64,000 bases of DNA from Bacillus weihaiensis (lineage in GTDB: Bacteria; Bacillota; Bacilli; Bacillales; Bacillaceae): positions 3,322,501-3,386,500 of the forward strand of contig NZ_CP016020.1 of NCBI RefSeq assembly GCF_001889165.1, in the 5' to 3' direction. This document shows, piece after piece, positions 51,706 to 60,378 of this stretch. Position 1 is the first letter of the stretch, and each line of letters starts with the position of its first letter. Below the pieces are notes generated by a model. That model saw only the letters and a list, made by a program, of their open reading frames with translations. It was not told where the DNA came from and searched no databases. The translations under genes and the position numbers were made by a program.

Positions 51706-52791
51706 ATGCTACCACGTCCTTCATTAAGGGCAAGAGAGTTATTTGCAATGATTTTATTACTAATCGGCATCAAGCTGTCTGATATGACACCTGCCCTGTT
51801 GGCACAAGAAACAAAGAATGCATTTTGGATGGTTCCAATTTTATCTTTTCTTGTGATTCTTCCCTCCCTCCTCCTTCTATTGCATGTTATTAAACAATAT
51901 GAGGACAAGAATTTTGTTCAGCTTTTGAAGCACCTCTTTGGGAATATCGTTGGAGGAAGTATTGGTCTCCTTATATTTTTTATCGCATTCATTGCTTTAG
52001 CTATCGACAGCCGAAGTACAATCGATGTATTGGGGACGGTTTACTTTCAAGAATCACCTACTGTCATCCTTTATGCCATTTTTATGCTCGTCTGTTATTT
52101 TGGAGCAAGGAAAGGTTTTAATGTGATTGGAACAACGGCCTTCTTGATCTTGCCTTATGTAAAATTGGCCTTACTTTTTTTGATGTTGCTAATTTTGAAA
52201 GAAACAGTTTTTCTAAGAATTTTCCCTCTCTTTGGCGATGGATTTACACCATTAATTTTCGAAAGTATTTCAAAAGCATCCATTTATGGTGAATTATTCA
52301 TTTTACCTTTAGCCTATACATCGTTTAAGCAAAGAGAAGACTTTCATAAAGGAATGTTATGGGGAAGCGTGGTTTCTGTTACTGAATTAACCCTCTTTTT
52401 CCTATTGTACTGTACACTTTTTGATTACAAATCAATTGATAAAAATGCTTTCTTATTTCATGAAGTAACCCAATTTATTACTTTGGGAAATTATCTCTCA
52501 AATATTGAAACATTTTTTATGGCTTTTTGGTTAATAGGTACTTTCATACGTTTTATCATTTACCTTTATATGATTGCTTGGCTATTCGGGGAGGTATTTA
52601 CTATTAAAAAATTTAAACCTTTCTTACTTCCATTCAGTTATTTAGTTATTGCAATTGGCATTATTCCCGAAAATCCTATGGTTAATGTTCTTGTCATTCG
52701 TGACCAATTTTTGACGCTCATCACACCACTCTTTATCTTTTTACCTTTTTGTTTATGGATCGCTTATAAATGGAAGGGTGATACTAAATGA
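51706..52791 (+). CDS. Spore germination protein GerXB (permease-like subunit)
   Basis: The 361-residue protein has ten hydrophobic segments and belongs to the GerAB branch of the APC superfamily (AMILLLIGIKLSDMTPALLA at the N terminus, YIMIAW-like segments near the end). It is the likely germinant-binding subunit. ATG 51706 is preferred, with AGGTGAG upstream; a GTG at 51694, directly after the gerXA stop, is the alternative. The 3' end overlaps gerXC by 4 bp. Confidence 0.93.
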   Translation: MLPRPSLRARELFAMILLLIGIKLSDMTPALLAQETKNAFWMVPILSFLVILPSLLLLLHVIKQYEDKNFVQLLKHLFGNIVGGSIGLLIFFIAFIALAIDSRSTIDVLGTVYFQESPTVILYAIFMLVCYFGARKGFNVIGTTAFLILPYVKLALLFLMLLILKETVFLRIFPLFGDGFTPLIFESISKASIYGELFILPLAYTSFKQREDFHKGMLWGSVVSVTELTLFFLLYCTLFDYKSIDKNAFLFHEVTQFITLGNYLSNIETFFMAFWLIGTFIRFIIYLYMIAWLFGEVFTIKKFKPFLLPFSYLVIAIGIIPENPMVNVLVIRDQFLTLITPLFIFLPFCLWIAYKWKGDTK

Positions 52792-54035
52792 AAAGAGCTT
52801 TGTGGGGATTCCTATGCTTATCTTTTCTCTTAGTCGGTTGCTTTGATAAAAAGGAGCTAGAAGAACAAGGCTACGTTATTGGAATTGGGTTAGATAAAGG
52901 AGCTGATGACACGTCTTCTACTCAACTAAACATTACGTTTCAAATTGCCAATCCAGAGGTTGGGAGCGCTATTACGGGTGGGGGTTCTAATGAACAACCT
53001 CAGCAAACCGTCACACTTCAAGCCAATGATATTTTAACAGCCATAAATGCTGCGAATTCTTTTGTTTCAAGACAAATAAGTGTCGATCATACGCAAATTA
53101 TTGTTGTGTCCGAAGAGTTAGCACGTACAGAACAGTTTTTAAGAATCATGCAATCAGTCACAAGATCATCAGAGCTACGCAGAGGTGTTCAGATTATCGT
53201 GAGTAAGGAAAAAGCGAGCGAATTTCTAATTAACAATGACCCAACGTTAGAAACCCGTCCACATAAATACTTTCAACTCATGCTAAATCGAGCAAGGGAA
53301 ACAGGGATAATTCCCAAAGGTGATGTGCACCGTTTCTTCCAGCTAACAGAAGGTGACGCAGACTTATTTCTCGCGATCTATGCAACAACAATCGTGGATA
53401 AAAAAAAGGAAAATGGTTTTGAAGATGAATATATCGCAGGTGAAATTCCTCAATTAATTGGGGACAGAACTCAGTTCATGGGATCAGCTGTATTCAAAGA
53501 AGGAAAAATGATCGATGTTATTGACGGGCAAGAAACAAGATTAGCCCTTATTCTTGACCATACAAGTAAACTAGAAGATATTCTTGCGACCTACCCTGAC
53601 CCTATCGACAGTAATCAAAGAATTGCAACACGTTTTATAAAGAAAAAGAAAAATAAAGTGGATATTACCTATAGAAAGAATGGCCCAAGTGATGTTTCTA
53701 TTACTGTTCCCTTTGAAATTGAAGTGTTGGCAGTGCCAAGCTTGGTAAACTATTCAACAGAAGAAAATAAAGAAAAGCTACGAAAAAGTATTGAGGGTAA
53801 CCTAAACCAAAAAGCGAGAGAACTTGTACAAAAAACGCAGGAACAGTATGGAACAGAACCTTTCTATTGGTCTTTATATGTTAGAAAAAATTTCTTAAGT
53901 ATTAAAGATTATGAAGCTGCTAATTGGAACAAAAATATTTATCCACATGCAAATGTTCACGTAAACTTTACACTCAAAAAAATCCGTTTCGGTAAACTAG
54001 TAAAAAATTCGAATCTCAATGAAGTGAGGGACTAA
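52788..54035 (+). CDS. Spore germination protein GerXC (lipoprotein subunit)
   Basis: The 415-residue Ger(x)C protein has a lipobox (LLVGC, Cys18), then KKELEEQGYVIGIGLDKG, typical of the first domain, and later LASKLED-like and VHVNFTLKKIRFGKL family segments. The lipoprotein sits on the outer face of the spore inner membrane and is needed for receptor function. Its ATG overlaps the gerXB stop (ATGA). A small D-type gene follows. Confidence 0.95.
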   Translation: MKRALWGFLCLSFLLVGCFDKKELEEQGYVIGIGLDKGADDTSSTQLNITFQIANPEVGSAITGGGSNEQPQQTVTLQANDILTAINAANSFVSRQISVDHTQIIVVSEELARTEQFLRIMQSVTRSSELRRGVQIIVSKEKASEFLINNDPTLETRPHKYFQLMLNRARETGIIPKGDVHRFFQLTEGDADLFLAIYATTIVDKKKENGFEDEYIAGEIPQLIGDRTQFMGSAVFKEGKMIDVIDGQETRLALILDHTSKLEDILATYPDPIDSNQRIATRFIKKKKNKVDITYRKNGPSDVSITVPFEIEVLAVPSLVNYSTEENKEKLRKSIEGNLNQKARELVQKTQEQYGTEPFYWSLYVRKNFLSIKDYEAANWNKNIYPHANVHVNFTLKKIRFGKLVKNSNLNEVRD

Positions 54036-54039
54036 CAAC

Positions 54040-54198
54040 GTGGTTTACCACTATATCGTTGCAAGTTGTATTGCGGTTTATACCTTCTGGATCTCCAAAA
54101 GATTATTTCAAGAATCAAATCGAGTTGGTGGTATCGCTACCCTCTTAACGAGTTTACTTGTTCTCGTCTCCCCTATTGTCTTTTATTTTTTTAGTTAA
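54040..54198 (+). CDS. Small D-type subunit of a germinant receptor operon
   Basis: GTG 54040 lies four bases after the gerXC stop, with GTGAGGG upstream, and opens a 52-codon frame with two membrane helices (VVYHYIVASCIAVYTFW and GIATLLTSLLVLVSPIVFYF). Two-helix D subunits occur in some gerA-family operons of Bacillus (for example gerKD) and modulate receptor activity. This one fits by position, size and topology; sequence similarity was not checked. Confidence 0.8.
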   Translation: MVYHYIVASCIAVYTFWISKRLFQESNRVGGIATLLTSLLVLVSPIVFYFFS

Positions 54199-54246
54199 TA
54201 ACCTAACGAAAAGCGCAAAGAGCTGGCCTATTAAAGACAAAAAAAG

Positions 54247-54276
54247 AAGAGGTGCGAATAGACGCCCCTCTTTCCC
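54247..54276. terminator. Terminator of the ger operon
   Basis: AGAGG-GCG/CGC-CCTCT with a short loop, followed by TTTCCCTTTATTT. It lies between the ger operon and the converging phosphatase gene. Confidence 0.75.
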
Positions 54277-54281
54277 TTTAT

Positions 54282-54734
54282 TTATGCCTGTTTAAAAATA
54301 CGTTTTAACGTATCCTTCATATTAGGTTTCACATTTATTTTAGGTCGTGCTGCTTTAGCGATCTCTTCTGCTTCTTCAAGTGATTCCGCTTCCCTTAACG
54401 CAAGTAACGTCCCAATTGCAACCGTACCCGTTCGATTGCTACCACCTTGGCAATGAAAATATACGTTTTTGCCTTGATTGTATGCATCAACAACCTGGTC
54501 AATTGAGTGTTTCACTGATTCATCTTGATAGTCCGCATCATCTACAATTGGACAATGTTTATAATCGTAAAGTGCTGTTTTTTCCTGTTTGGCTTCAGCA
54601 CGTAAATCAAATGCAATATCAATGTTCTCTTTATTCATCACATCATGAATATCATTTGCTCCCCCAATAAAGATACGATCTTTAATTAGTTCATGGTAGT
54701 TTTTTTCAGATTCATGTTTCTCCTGATTTTGCAT
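54282..54734 (-). CDS. Dual-specificity/tyrosine phosphatase-like protein
   Basis: The 150-residue protein has the Cys-phosphatase loop HCQGGSNRTG (HCx5R) near residue 100 and a candidate general acid in FDLRAEAKQ near 45. It is a compact, cytosolic cysteine phosphatase, probably for phosphotyrosine, though phosphoinositide-like substrates occur in the superfamily. ATG 54734 follows GAAAGGAG; a GTG nine bases earlier is less likely. It is transcribed alone. Confidence 0.88.
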   Translation of the reverse strand: MQNQEKHESEKNYHELIKDRIFIGGANDIHDVMNKENIDIAFDLRAEAKQEKTALYDYKHCPIVDDADYQDESVKHSIDQVVDAYNQGKNVYFHCQGGSNRTGTVAIGTLLALREAESLEEAEEIAKAARPKINVKPNMKDTLKRIFKQA

Positions 54735-54779
54735 AACTCCCACTCCTTTCTCCTAAATGGACGTCCATCTTTCTTGTTT

Positions 54780-55190
54780 TTACTACCATCTCAATGCACA
54801 CACTACACTTTACTTCGTAAAGTTCTCTTGTGTCGGGGAACCCCCAAACCACTAAAAGCCTTCCGACTATCGTCAGACTCGCCTTGCTAGAGTGTGGTCA
54901 ATCGAATTACTCGATTAGCAGTACTCCACCAAAACGAGAAAACCTTAAGACCTTTGGCTTTGCCCACACCTTATCAGGAGCTTCTCCCCATACCCCATAA
55001 TCCCTCGCCGGTTGACAGGAACAAACGGTTGTTTTCTTCAAGAAGCTCGATTAATCGCTGATCGCATTAGCCCAAGAATGGGGTACAAGCCTGCCTAGTG
55101 AACGGACTGACCAATACGTATATTTATCTTTCACTAACCTCACACTTCATCATTTGAATCGTGCATTTTGACTAGTGAAGTTTTTTTTCT
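54780..55190 (-). other. Unexplained structured non-coding region
   Basis: About 400 bp of higher GC content without a credible gene. Several small hairpins are visible: ACTTTAC/GTAAAGT (54807-54823), AATCGA/TCGATT (54900-54916), AACAA/TTGTT (55020-55034), plus GGGGAACCCC near 54834. The density of stems suggests a structured RNA or the end of a mobile element (for example a decayed IS200/IS605-type element with its RNA). I cannot match it to a known family; the strand is a guess. Confidence 0.4.
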
Positions 55191-55281
55191 TCATAAAGCT
55201 TGCCCTTCATATTTCCAATTGCCTATTACTATATAACGATTCACTTATATGCACAAGGAAAAAGATTTCTTCTTTTCATGC

Positions 55282-55340
55282 ATAGAAAAAAAAGAGCCTC
55301 ATATCATGAGAAGAGAAAACCTTCACGTGATAGAGTGCTC
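55282..55340 (-). terminator. Terminator of cadA
   Basis: On the minus strand AGAGC...TATCA pairs with TGATA...GCTCT and is followed by eight T residues. Confidence 0.75.
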
Positions 55341-55348
55341 TACTCTCT

Positions 55349-57835
55349 TTATTTCACTCTTAGTAAGCGTAGCGCGTTTAAGATGACAAGCAATGCTGCA
55401 CCAGTATCACTCAATACAGCCATCCATAAAGTGAGCCAGCCAGGAAAAATGAGGACTAAGGCAATCAATTTTATTATTAATGAGAACCAAATATTTTGTT
55501 TAATAATTGTCAGTGCTTTTCTGCTTAGCTTTACCGTATGCGGAAGCTTTTCAAGGTTATCAGCCATTAAAACGATATCTGCTGTTTCCATTGCCGTATC
55601 CGTTCCAGCACCACCCATTGCAATGCCAAGATCTGAAGTAGCTAGTGCTGGAGCATCATTAATCCCATCTCCAACCATCGCAACTGTATATCCTTCTTTT
55701 TGCAATTGCTTTATAGCCTCTACCTTATCCTCTGGTAATAATTCTGCAAAATAACGACTTACATTCGCTTCAGTTGCAATCCGTTCAGCCGTTCCGTTAT
55801 TATCCCCTGTTAGCATGACAATCTGATTAACTCCCACTTGTTTTAACCCTTTTAATGCTTTTACTGTAGTTGGTCGTATGGTGTCCGCTACTGCAATTAC
55901 ACCGAGGATTTCTTTGGAAGTTCCTATAATTACTACTGTTTTCCCGTCGCTTTGTAAATTCTGTAGCTCGTATTCGTACCTTTTTAGTGAAATATTTAAT
56001 TCTTCAAAGAGTCTTTTATTCCCTGCATAAAATACCTCTTTATTTATCGTAGCCTGAACACCTTTTCCTACAATGCTTTTAAACATTTCTCCTTGCTTGG
56101 AAGATATCTTTAGATTTGTTGCATACTCTACAATTGTTTTGGCGATTGGATGTGATGAGTATTCTTCTAATGTTAAGGCAATCGACAACAGCTCTCGTTC
56201 AGGTATCTTATACGTTTTAACCGATGTCACCTTTGGCTTTCCTTCTGTTAAAGTCCCTGTTTTATCAAAAGCAATAGCATCAAGACTTCCTGCTTTTTCT
56301 AAGAAGGTTCCACCTTTAATGAGAATACCGTTCTTAGCCGCATTACCTATAGCTGATACAATCGCAACTGGAGTAGAAATAACTAACGCACATGGACAAG
56401 CGATCACTAGTAATTCAAGTCCCTTATATAACCATTCATCAAGTGTTCCAAACCCAACAAGTGGCGGTAAAATCATAACGGCTAATGCAAGTATAAATAC
56501 AATCGGTGTATAAATTTCCGCAAATCGATCGACAAAGGCCTGTGTAGGTGCTTTTTGTTCTTGAGCTTCTTCTACTAAGTGGATGATTTTGGCTATTGTT
56601 GTATCTTCCACTAGCTTTGTGACCTTTATCTCTAAAGAACCACTTTCATTTATAGTACCCGCATATACTAAATCCCCAATTAATTTATCAACTGGTATTG
56701 ATTCACCTGTAATCGGTGCTTGGTTTACACTAGACTCTCCTTGTAAAACCTCTCCATCAAGGGGAATTTTCTCACCAGGTTTAACAACTAATATGTCATT
56801 AATCCCTATTTCTTCAACTGGTTTTTTTACTACTTGCGTACCCTGTTTCACCCATGCTTCTGAAGGAGCTAAATCCATCAATGAACGAATGGAATTTCTT
56901 GTTTTTTCAATGGATCTATTTTGAAGATAAGTCCCTAAAGAAAATAACCAAACAACAGTAGCCCCCTCAAGCCATTCTCCAATCAGAGCAGCACCAATGG
57001 CAGCAGCAGACATGAGGACATTCATGTCTAAAGATCGACTTTTCAATGCATAAAACGCACTTTTCACTGGCTTAAATCCACTCATCACCATAGCAGCTGC
57101 ATACATAATCGTTGTTAGTAAGGGAGTCACATCTCCATATGAACCAACGAATCCAAGTAAAATAAGTACACCTGAAGTGATAATATAGCTATTTTCTTTT
57201 TTTGCAGTCACTGTATTTTCCTTGTTTTTTTCTTCTAAAGAAGCTTTAAATCCAATTTTTGATACCTCTGAAATAATCTCTTCCACACTGTTTTCATGCT
57301 CAATCTTCATTTTTCCTGTCGAGAAATTCACACTTACGTTTTGAACTTTAGAAATAGTATTTAAATGATTTTCAATACTTTTTGCGCAGCTACCACAATC
57401 CATTCCCTCAATTACATACGTTTTCGCTTTTTTATTTTTAGGAAGGGGCTCAATCGAGAAACCAAGCTTCCCCACTTCCTTTTCCATTCTATCGATTGCA
57501 GAAGAATCTTTCATGGTCACATCTAGCTTCGCACTGTTGTAATGCACCTTCACAGCCTCTACTTCATACATGCCACTTAGTCCTTTTTCAATAGTAAGGG
57601 CACATGAAGGGCAATCCATTCCGCTAATTCGGTAGCTAAACTTCTCAGTTGTGCCCGTAGGCTCATTGCTACAGCATGTGGATTTCTTTTCTACCTTCAC
57701 TGGTATTCGATTCTCTTGATTACTACTACAGCAGGCTGATGCTGGGGCTGCTTTTGTCTCTTCTTTACTGCTGCAGCATGTGTCTTTTTTAGGTCCTGTT
57801 TGTAAATTTTCAGTTGAACAACATGTGTCTGACAT
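55349..57835 (-). CDS. cadA: Cadmium/zinc-type P1B ATPase
   Basis: The 828-residue pump has an unusual N terminus with four CC pairs (TCCST, TCCSS, ACCSS, TCCSN) within the first 65 residues, then two heavy-metal-associated domains (GMDCPSCALTIE near 73 and GMDCGSCAKSIE near 147). The core follows: TGES, the metal-site CPC in VIACPCALVISTP, the phosphorylated Asp in FDKTGTLTEG, and GDGINDAPAL. The last helices carry the Lys/Asp pair (KLIALVL, MAVLSDTGAALLV) of Cd/Zn/Pb pumps. It exports toxic divalent metals, and is translated from the same mRNA as the repressor 12 bp upstream. Confidence 0.95.
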   Translation of the reverse strand: MSDTCCSTENLQTGPKKDTCCSSKEETKAAPASACCSSNQENRIPVKVEKKSTCCSNEPTGTTEKFSYRISGMDCPSCALTIEKGLSGMYEVEAVKVHYNSAKLDVTMKDSSAIDRMEKEVGKLGFSIEPLPKNKKAKTYVIEGMDCGSCAKSIENHLNTISKVQNVSVNFSTGKMKIEHENSVEEIISEVSKIGFKASLEEKNKENTVTAKKENSYIITSGVLILLGFVGSYGDVTPLLTTIMYAAAMVMSGFKPVKSAFYALKSRSLDMNVLMSAAAIGAALIGEWLEGATVVWLFSLGTYLQNRSIEKTRNSIRSLMDLAPSEAWVKQGTQVVKKPVEEIGINDILVVKPGEKIPLDGEVLQGESSVNQAPITGESIPVDKLIGDLVYAGTINESGSLEIKVTKLVEDTTIAKIIHLVEEAQEQKAPTQAFVDRFAEIYTPIVFILALAVMILPPLVGFGTLDEWLYKGLELLVIACPCALVISTPVAIVSAIGNAAKNGILIKGGTFLEKAGSLDAIAFDKTGTLTEGKPKVTSVKTYKIPERELLSIALTLEEYSSHPIAKTIVEYATNLKISSKQGEMFKSIVGKGVQATINKEVFYAGNKRLFEELNISLKRYEYELQNLQSDGKTVVIIGTSKEILGVIAVADTIRPTTVKALKGLKQVGVNQIVMLTGDNNGTAERIATEANVSRYFAELLPEDKVEAIKQLQKEGYTVAMVGDGINDAPALATSDLGIAMGGAGTDTAMETADIVLMADNLEKLPHTVKLSRKALTIIKQNIWFSLIIKLIALVLIFPGWLTLWMAVLSDTGAALLVILNALRLLRVK

Positions 57836-57847
57836 GGCAAGCTCCTC

Positions 57848-58168
57848 CTAGCTTATATGATTCTCACAACACGAAACATCCGTTTGAATATCAACTAACA
57901 CATCTTCAAACATCGTTAATAAATCCCTAACCTTTTGATTACTCAAACTGTAGTAAACATATTTCCCCTCTTGTCTTCCAACGATAAGTCCACAGCCCTT
58001 AAGACACGCTAAATGCTGAGAAATATTTGATTGATTCCCTTCAATCTCCTTCACTATCTGAGAAACAGCTTTCTCTTCATGTTTAATACAGTCAAGAATT
58101 TGAATTCTAACTCTATGTGAAAAGCCGTGTAAAAACTTCACTTTAAGATCTAAATCAATAGTAGACAT
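57848..58168 (-). CDS. ArsR/SmtB-family repressor of cadA
   Basis: The 106-residue winged-helix protein has the recognition segment NQSNISQHLACLKGCGLIVG and the wing RQEGKYVYYSL. Candidate ligands are in the C-terminal helix (DVSCCENH), with an early His/Asp set. It starts at ATG 58168, with GGGGAG upstream. The palindromic operator in its promoter matches the SmtB/ArsR type, so it should repress its own operon with cadA and release it on Cd or Zn binding. Confidence 0.93.
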   Translation of the reverse strand: MSTIDLDLKVKFLHGFSHRVRIQILDCIKHEEKAVSQIVKEIEGNQSNISQHLACLKGCGLIVGRQEGKYVYYSLSNQKVRDLLTMFEDVLVDIQTDVSCCENHIS

Positions 58169-58197
58169 ATGTCTCCCCCATATCATATTCGTTTTTA

Positions 58198-58239
58198 CTA
58201 ATATGATATCATATTAGCCTTTTCTAATATGTGTGTCAA
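58198..58239 (-). promoter_or_regulatory. Promoter and ArsR operator of the cad operon
   Basis: On the minus strand TTGACA (58234-58239), 17 bases, TAATAT (58211-58216). A perfect 20-bp palindrome centred on ATATGATATCATAT (58198-58217) covers the -10 element. This fits the ATA-N-rich palindromes recognised by ArsR/SmtB repressors and gives direct steric repression. Confidence 0.88.
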
Positions 58240-58259
58240 AGAAAAAGTTGAGAAGATAC

Positions 58260-58588
58260 CTATTTTAAGGTTCTTAAGAGTTGATTTAGTAGGAGGGATG
58301 GTTCTAACTTGTTGTAAAAAGGAATGTTGAAGGGAGATAACCTAAAAAAAGTACACCTTCAGCCGAGGTCAGCCAACTATTTAGGTCGGAAATATATCCT
58401 TTTTTTTGGAATTTAGTATCTGTGATCCTAATTTGGGCATTGCACCATTTGTAAGTGCAAATATTTAGAGGTGCAAGCCTTTGGTAAAAAGGATCCAAGT
58501 TGAGATATGAAGATATGTATTTATAAGAGAGTGGAGTGAGGCCTTGCGGCTAACGAGTGTGTATGCGCGAAAACAGCCTTAACAAAAA
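58260..58588. other. Gap without a gene
   Basis: I see no supported gene here. A 64-codon minus-strand frame (58304-58498) lacks a ribosome site. A small hairpin (TTGCACC...GGTGCAA, 58439-58475) is present. The stretch adjoins the truncated spoVR gene and may include rearrangement debris. Confidence 0.4.
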
Positions 58589-58620
58589 AATAAAAGCCAC
58601 TAATAAATTAGTGACTTCTT
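58589..58620 (-). terminator. Terminator of the spoVR remnant
   Basis: CACTAAT/ATTAGTG with a two-base loop, followed on the minus strand by TTTTATTTTTTT. Confidence 0.85.
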
Positions 58621-58630
58621 AAGTAAGCTA

Positions 58631-59263
58631 CTATAAATACTTCCTCGAGATACTCTTCCCATCATATGAGAACAGCACTGCTTTGTCTTCTAATACAGAT
58701 TCCATATGAACAGGTCTTCCCCATAGTTGATAGACATATGGGAGAACCTTTTCTAAATATTTTAAATCAAGCTCGATATCCTCAAACCAGTGTTTTAGAT
58801 AGAGTTCGTTATTTCTTAAGTAATCTCCGTCATTTACTGTGATATAAGGGAAACCTCCGTTTACTCTCATGCTTACAAGCTGATCTCGAACCGCTTCCCA
58901 TTCTTTATCAACGACTTTGTAATCTCGACCTTGCTTTTGGAAGAGATACATATCCTCACGCATGACAAGGTCTTTTGTTAAGTAGTTTCGAATAAATGAG
59001 ATGTCTGATTCGATTTCTCTGACTTCAAACATCTTTTCTCGTCCAGATCCTGATTTCACACCAAGTTGTTTCATTGCTTCAGTAGGGTTGTTATAGCGCT
59101 CTTCAATATCTTCAAAGATTTTCAATCCCAAATAATATGGGTTAATACTTGTTTTTGATGGCTGTACAACACCCGCGTTGAGCTTAGCAAATTCAATGGA
59201 CTCGTCTGAGGTAAGATCCATTTCACGTAGGATCCGTTGGTGCCAGAAGGAAGCCCAGCCTTC
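58631..59263 (-). pseudogene. spoVR: spoVR, 5'-truncated
   Basis: The frame encodes only the C-terminal part of SpoVR (about 210 of some 470 residues): [40 protein letters not shown] and [10 protein letters not shown] are clear family segments. Homology begins at the Tyr/Glu codons near 59263 and continues without a break to the stop. Upstream the frame runs only to a TGA near 59300, in unrelated sequence. The missing part includes the start. SpoVR is needed for spore cortex formation in B. subtilis; this copy is unlikely to work unless restarted at ATG 59221. The break adjoins the metal-gene stretch to the right. Confidence 0.9.
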
Positions 59264-59399
59264 GTATTGTAATAGTGTTTTTGTTATGTCAGTGTTCTTT
59301 CATAAAATGTGCAGATTCTAAGGAGTTTGTGAAAACTACGTTATAATCTGCATTGGACGGGTACTATGTATAATGTAAAAAAATAAGGAGGTATTCCAA

Positions 59400-59729
59400 A
59401 TGTTAAACCAACAATATAAAGAATGTATCCAAGCATGCTTAGAATGCATGGAGGCTTGTAATGTTTGTTATAGTGCATGCCTTAAAGAAGAAGATGTAGC
59501 AATGATGTCATACTGTATTCGCCTTGACAGAGAATGTGCGGATATTTGTAGTTTTGCAGCAAAAGCGATGCAATCAAATAGTCCTTTTGCTGAACAAATT
59601 TGTAAATTGTGTGCTGAAATATGTGAAGCATGTGGAAAAGAGTGTGAAAAACATGAGCAGGATCATTGTAAAAAATGTGCTGAGTCTTGCTTTAGATGTG
59701 CAGATGCATGTCGCAAAATGGCTTCATAA
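59400..59729 (+). CDS. Four-helix-bundle copper-storage protein (Csp/YhjQ type), second copy
   Basis: A 109-residue paralog of the protein at 49087, with 19 Cys residues in the same places (ECIQACLECMEACNVCYSAC, ICKLCAEICEACGKEC, CKKCAESCFRCADACRKM). ATG 59400 has a perfect AAGGAGG site. It should bind many Cu(I) ions in the cytosol. The extra Cys residues occur in the first helix. It is 137 bp downstream of the truncated spoVR and divergent from it. Confidence 0.93.
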   Translation: MLNQQYKECIQACLECMEACNVCYSACLKEEDVAMMSYCIRLDRECADICSFAAKAMQSNSPFAEQICKLCAEICEACGKECEKHEQDHCKKCAESCFRCADACRKMAS

Positions 59730-59882
59730 AACTTAACAGGAACTGAATAATAAAGAATTAAGGACTTGGAGCAAAGCATAATTAGCTTTGCTCTTTAACT
59801 AAGTTTCAACCAAAAAACTAAGAATACTTACCTAATAATCAGGTAAAACACTATCTAAATAGTCTTGAAAGGAGTAGCTATC

Positions 59883-60332
59883 ATGAAACAATACCTTAAA
59901 TTTGCTGGGATGATCATCACTTCAACTATAGTTATGTTTCTATTTAAATATTTAAGCACGTACAGTCTTGATCATGTCTTTTTTAGTGAATCAAGGCTTT
60001 ATATGGCTCTGTTGATGGGTTCTACAATGACTATTATTATGTTAGGGTTTATGTATCGTATGCTAAAAAACAGAAAAGTAAATATTGGAATTGCAGTTGT
60101 TAGTGTTCTTGTTTTTTCGCTTTCACTTTTCCTATTACGAAGTCAAACATTGGTGGATGATACCGACTATATGGAAGCCATGATTCCACATCATTCTATT
60201 GCGATATTAACTAGTGAACGTGCAGAAATATCTGATCCGAGAGTTCGTGACCTAGCAGATGAAATTATAAAAGCTCAACGTAAAGAAATTGATGAAATGA
60301 AGAAATTAATTGAGGATCTAGAAGAAGAATAA
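59883..60332 (+). CDS. DUF305-type membrane protein
   Basis: The 149-residue protein (ATG 59883, AAAGGAG upstream) has three hydrophobic segments (about 8-25, 38-58, 68-86) followed by a DUF305 domain: DYMEAMIPHHSIAILTSERA, then DEIIKAQRKEIDEMK. The HH pair and following helix are typical. DUF305 proteins often accompany copper resistance genes and may bind metals on the outer side of the membrane; here it follows the Csp gene. A terminator follows. Confidence 0.9.
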   Translation: MKQYLKFAGMIITSTIVMFLFKYLSTYSLDHVFFSESRLYMALLMGSTMTIIMLGFMYRMLKNRKVNIGIAVVSVLVFSLSLFLLRSQTLVDDTDYMEAMIPHHSIAILTSERAEISDPRVRDLADEIIKAQRKEIDEMKKLIEDLEEE

Positions 60333-60346
60333 TTTACTATCTTACT

Positions 60347-60372
60347 AAAAAACCTCCATTTGGAGGTTTTTT
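60347..60372 (+). terminator. Terminator of the DUF305 gene
   Basis: AACCTCC/GGAGGTT with a four-base loop and flanking A- and T-runs; could serve both strands. Confidence 0.93.
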
Positions 60373-60378
60373 ATCTGT

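Noticed and set aside
55200-55754. 184-residue plus-strand frame running into cadA
   Set aside because: It overlaps the well-supported cadA gene on the other strand and has an implausible composition.
58304-58498. 64-residue minus-strand frame
   Set aside because: No ribosome site and no family resemblance; probably chance.
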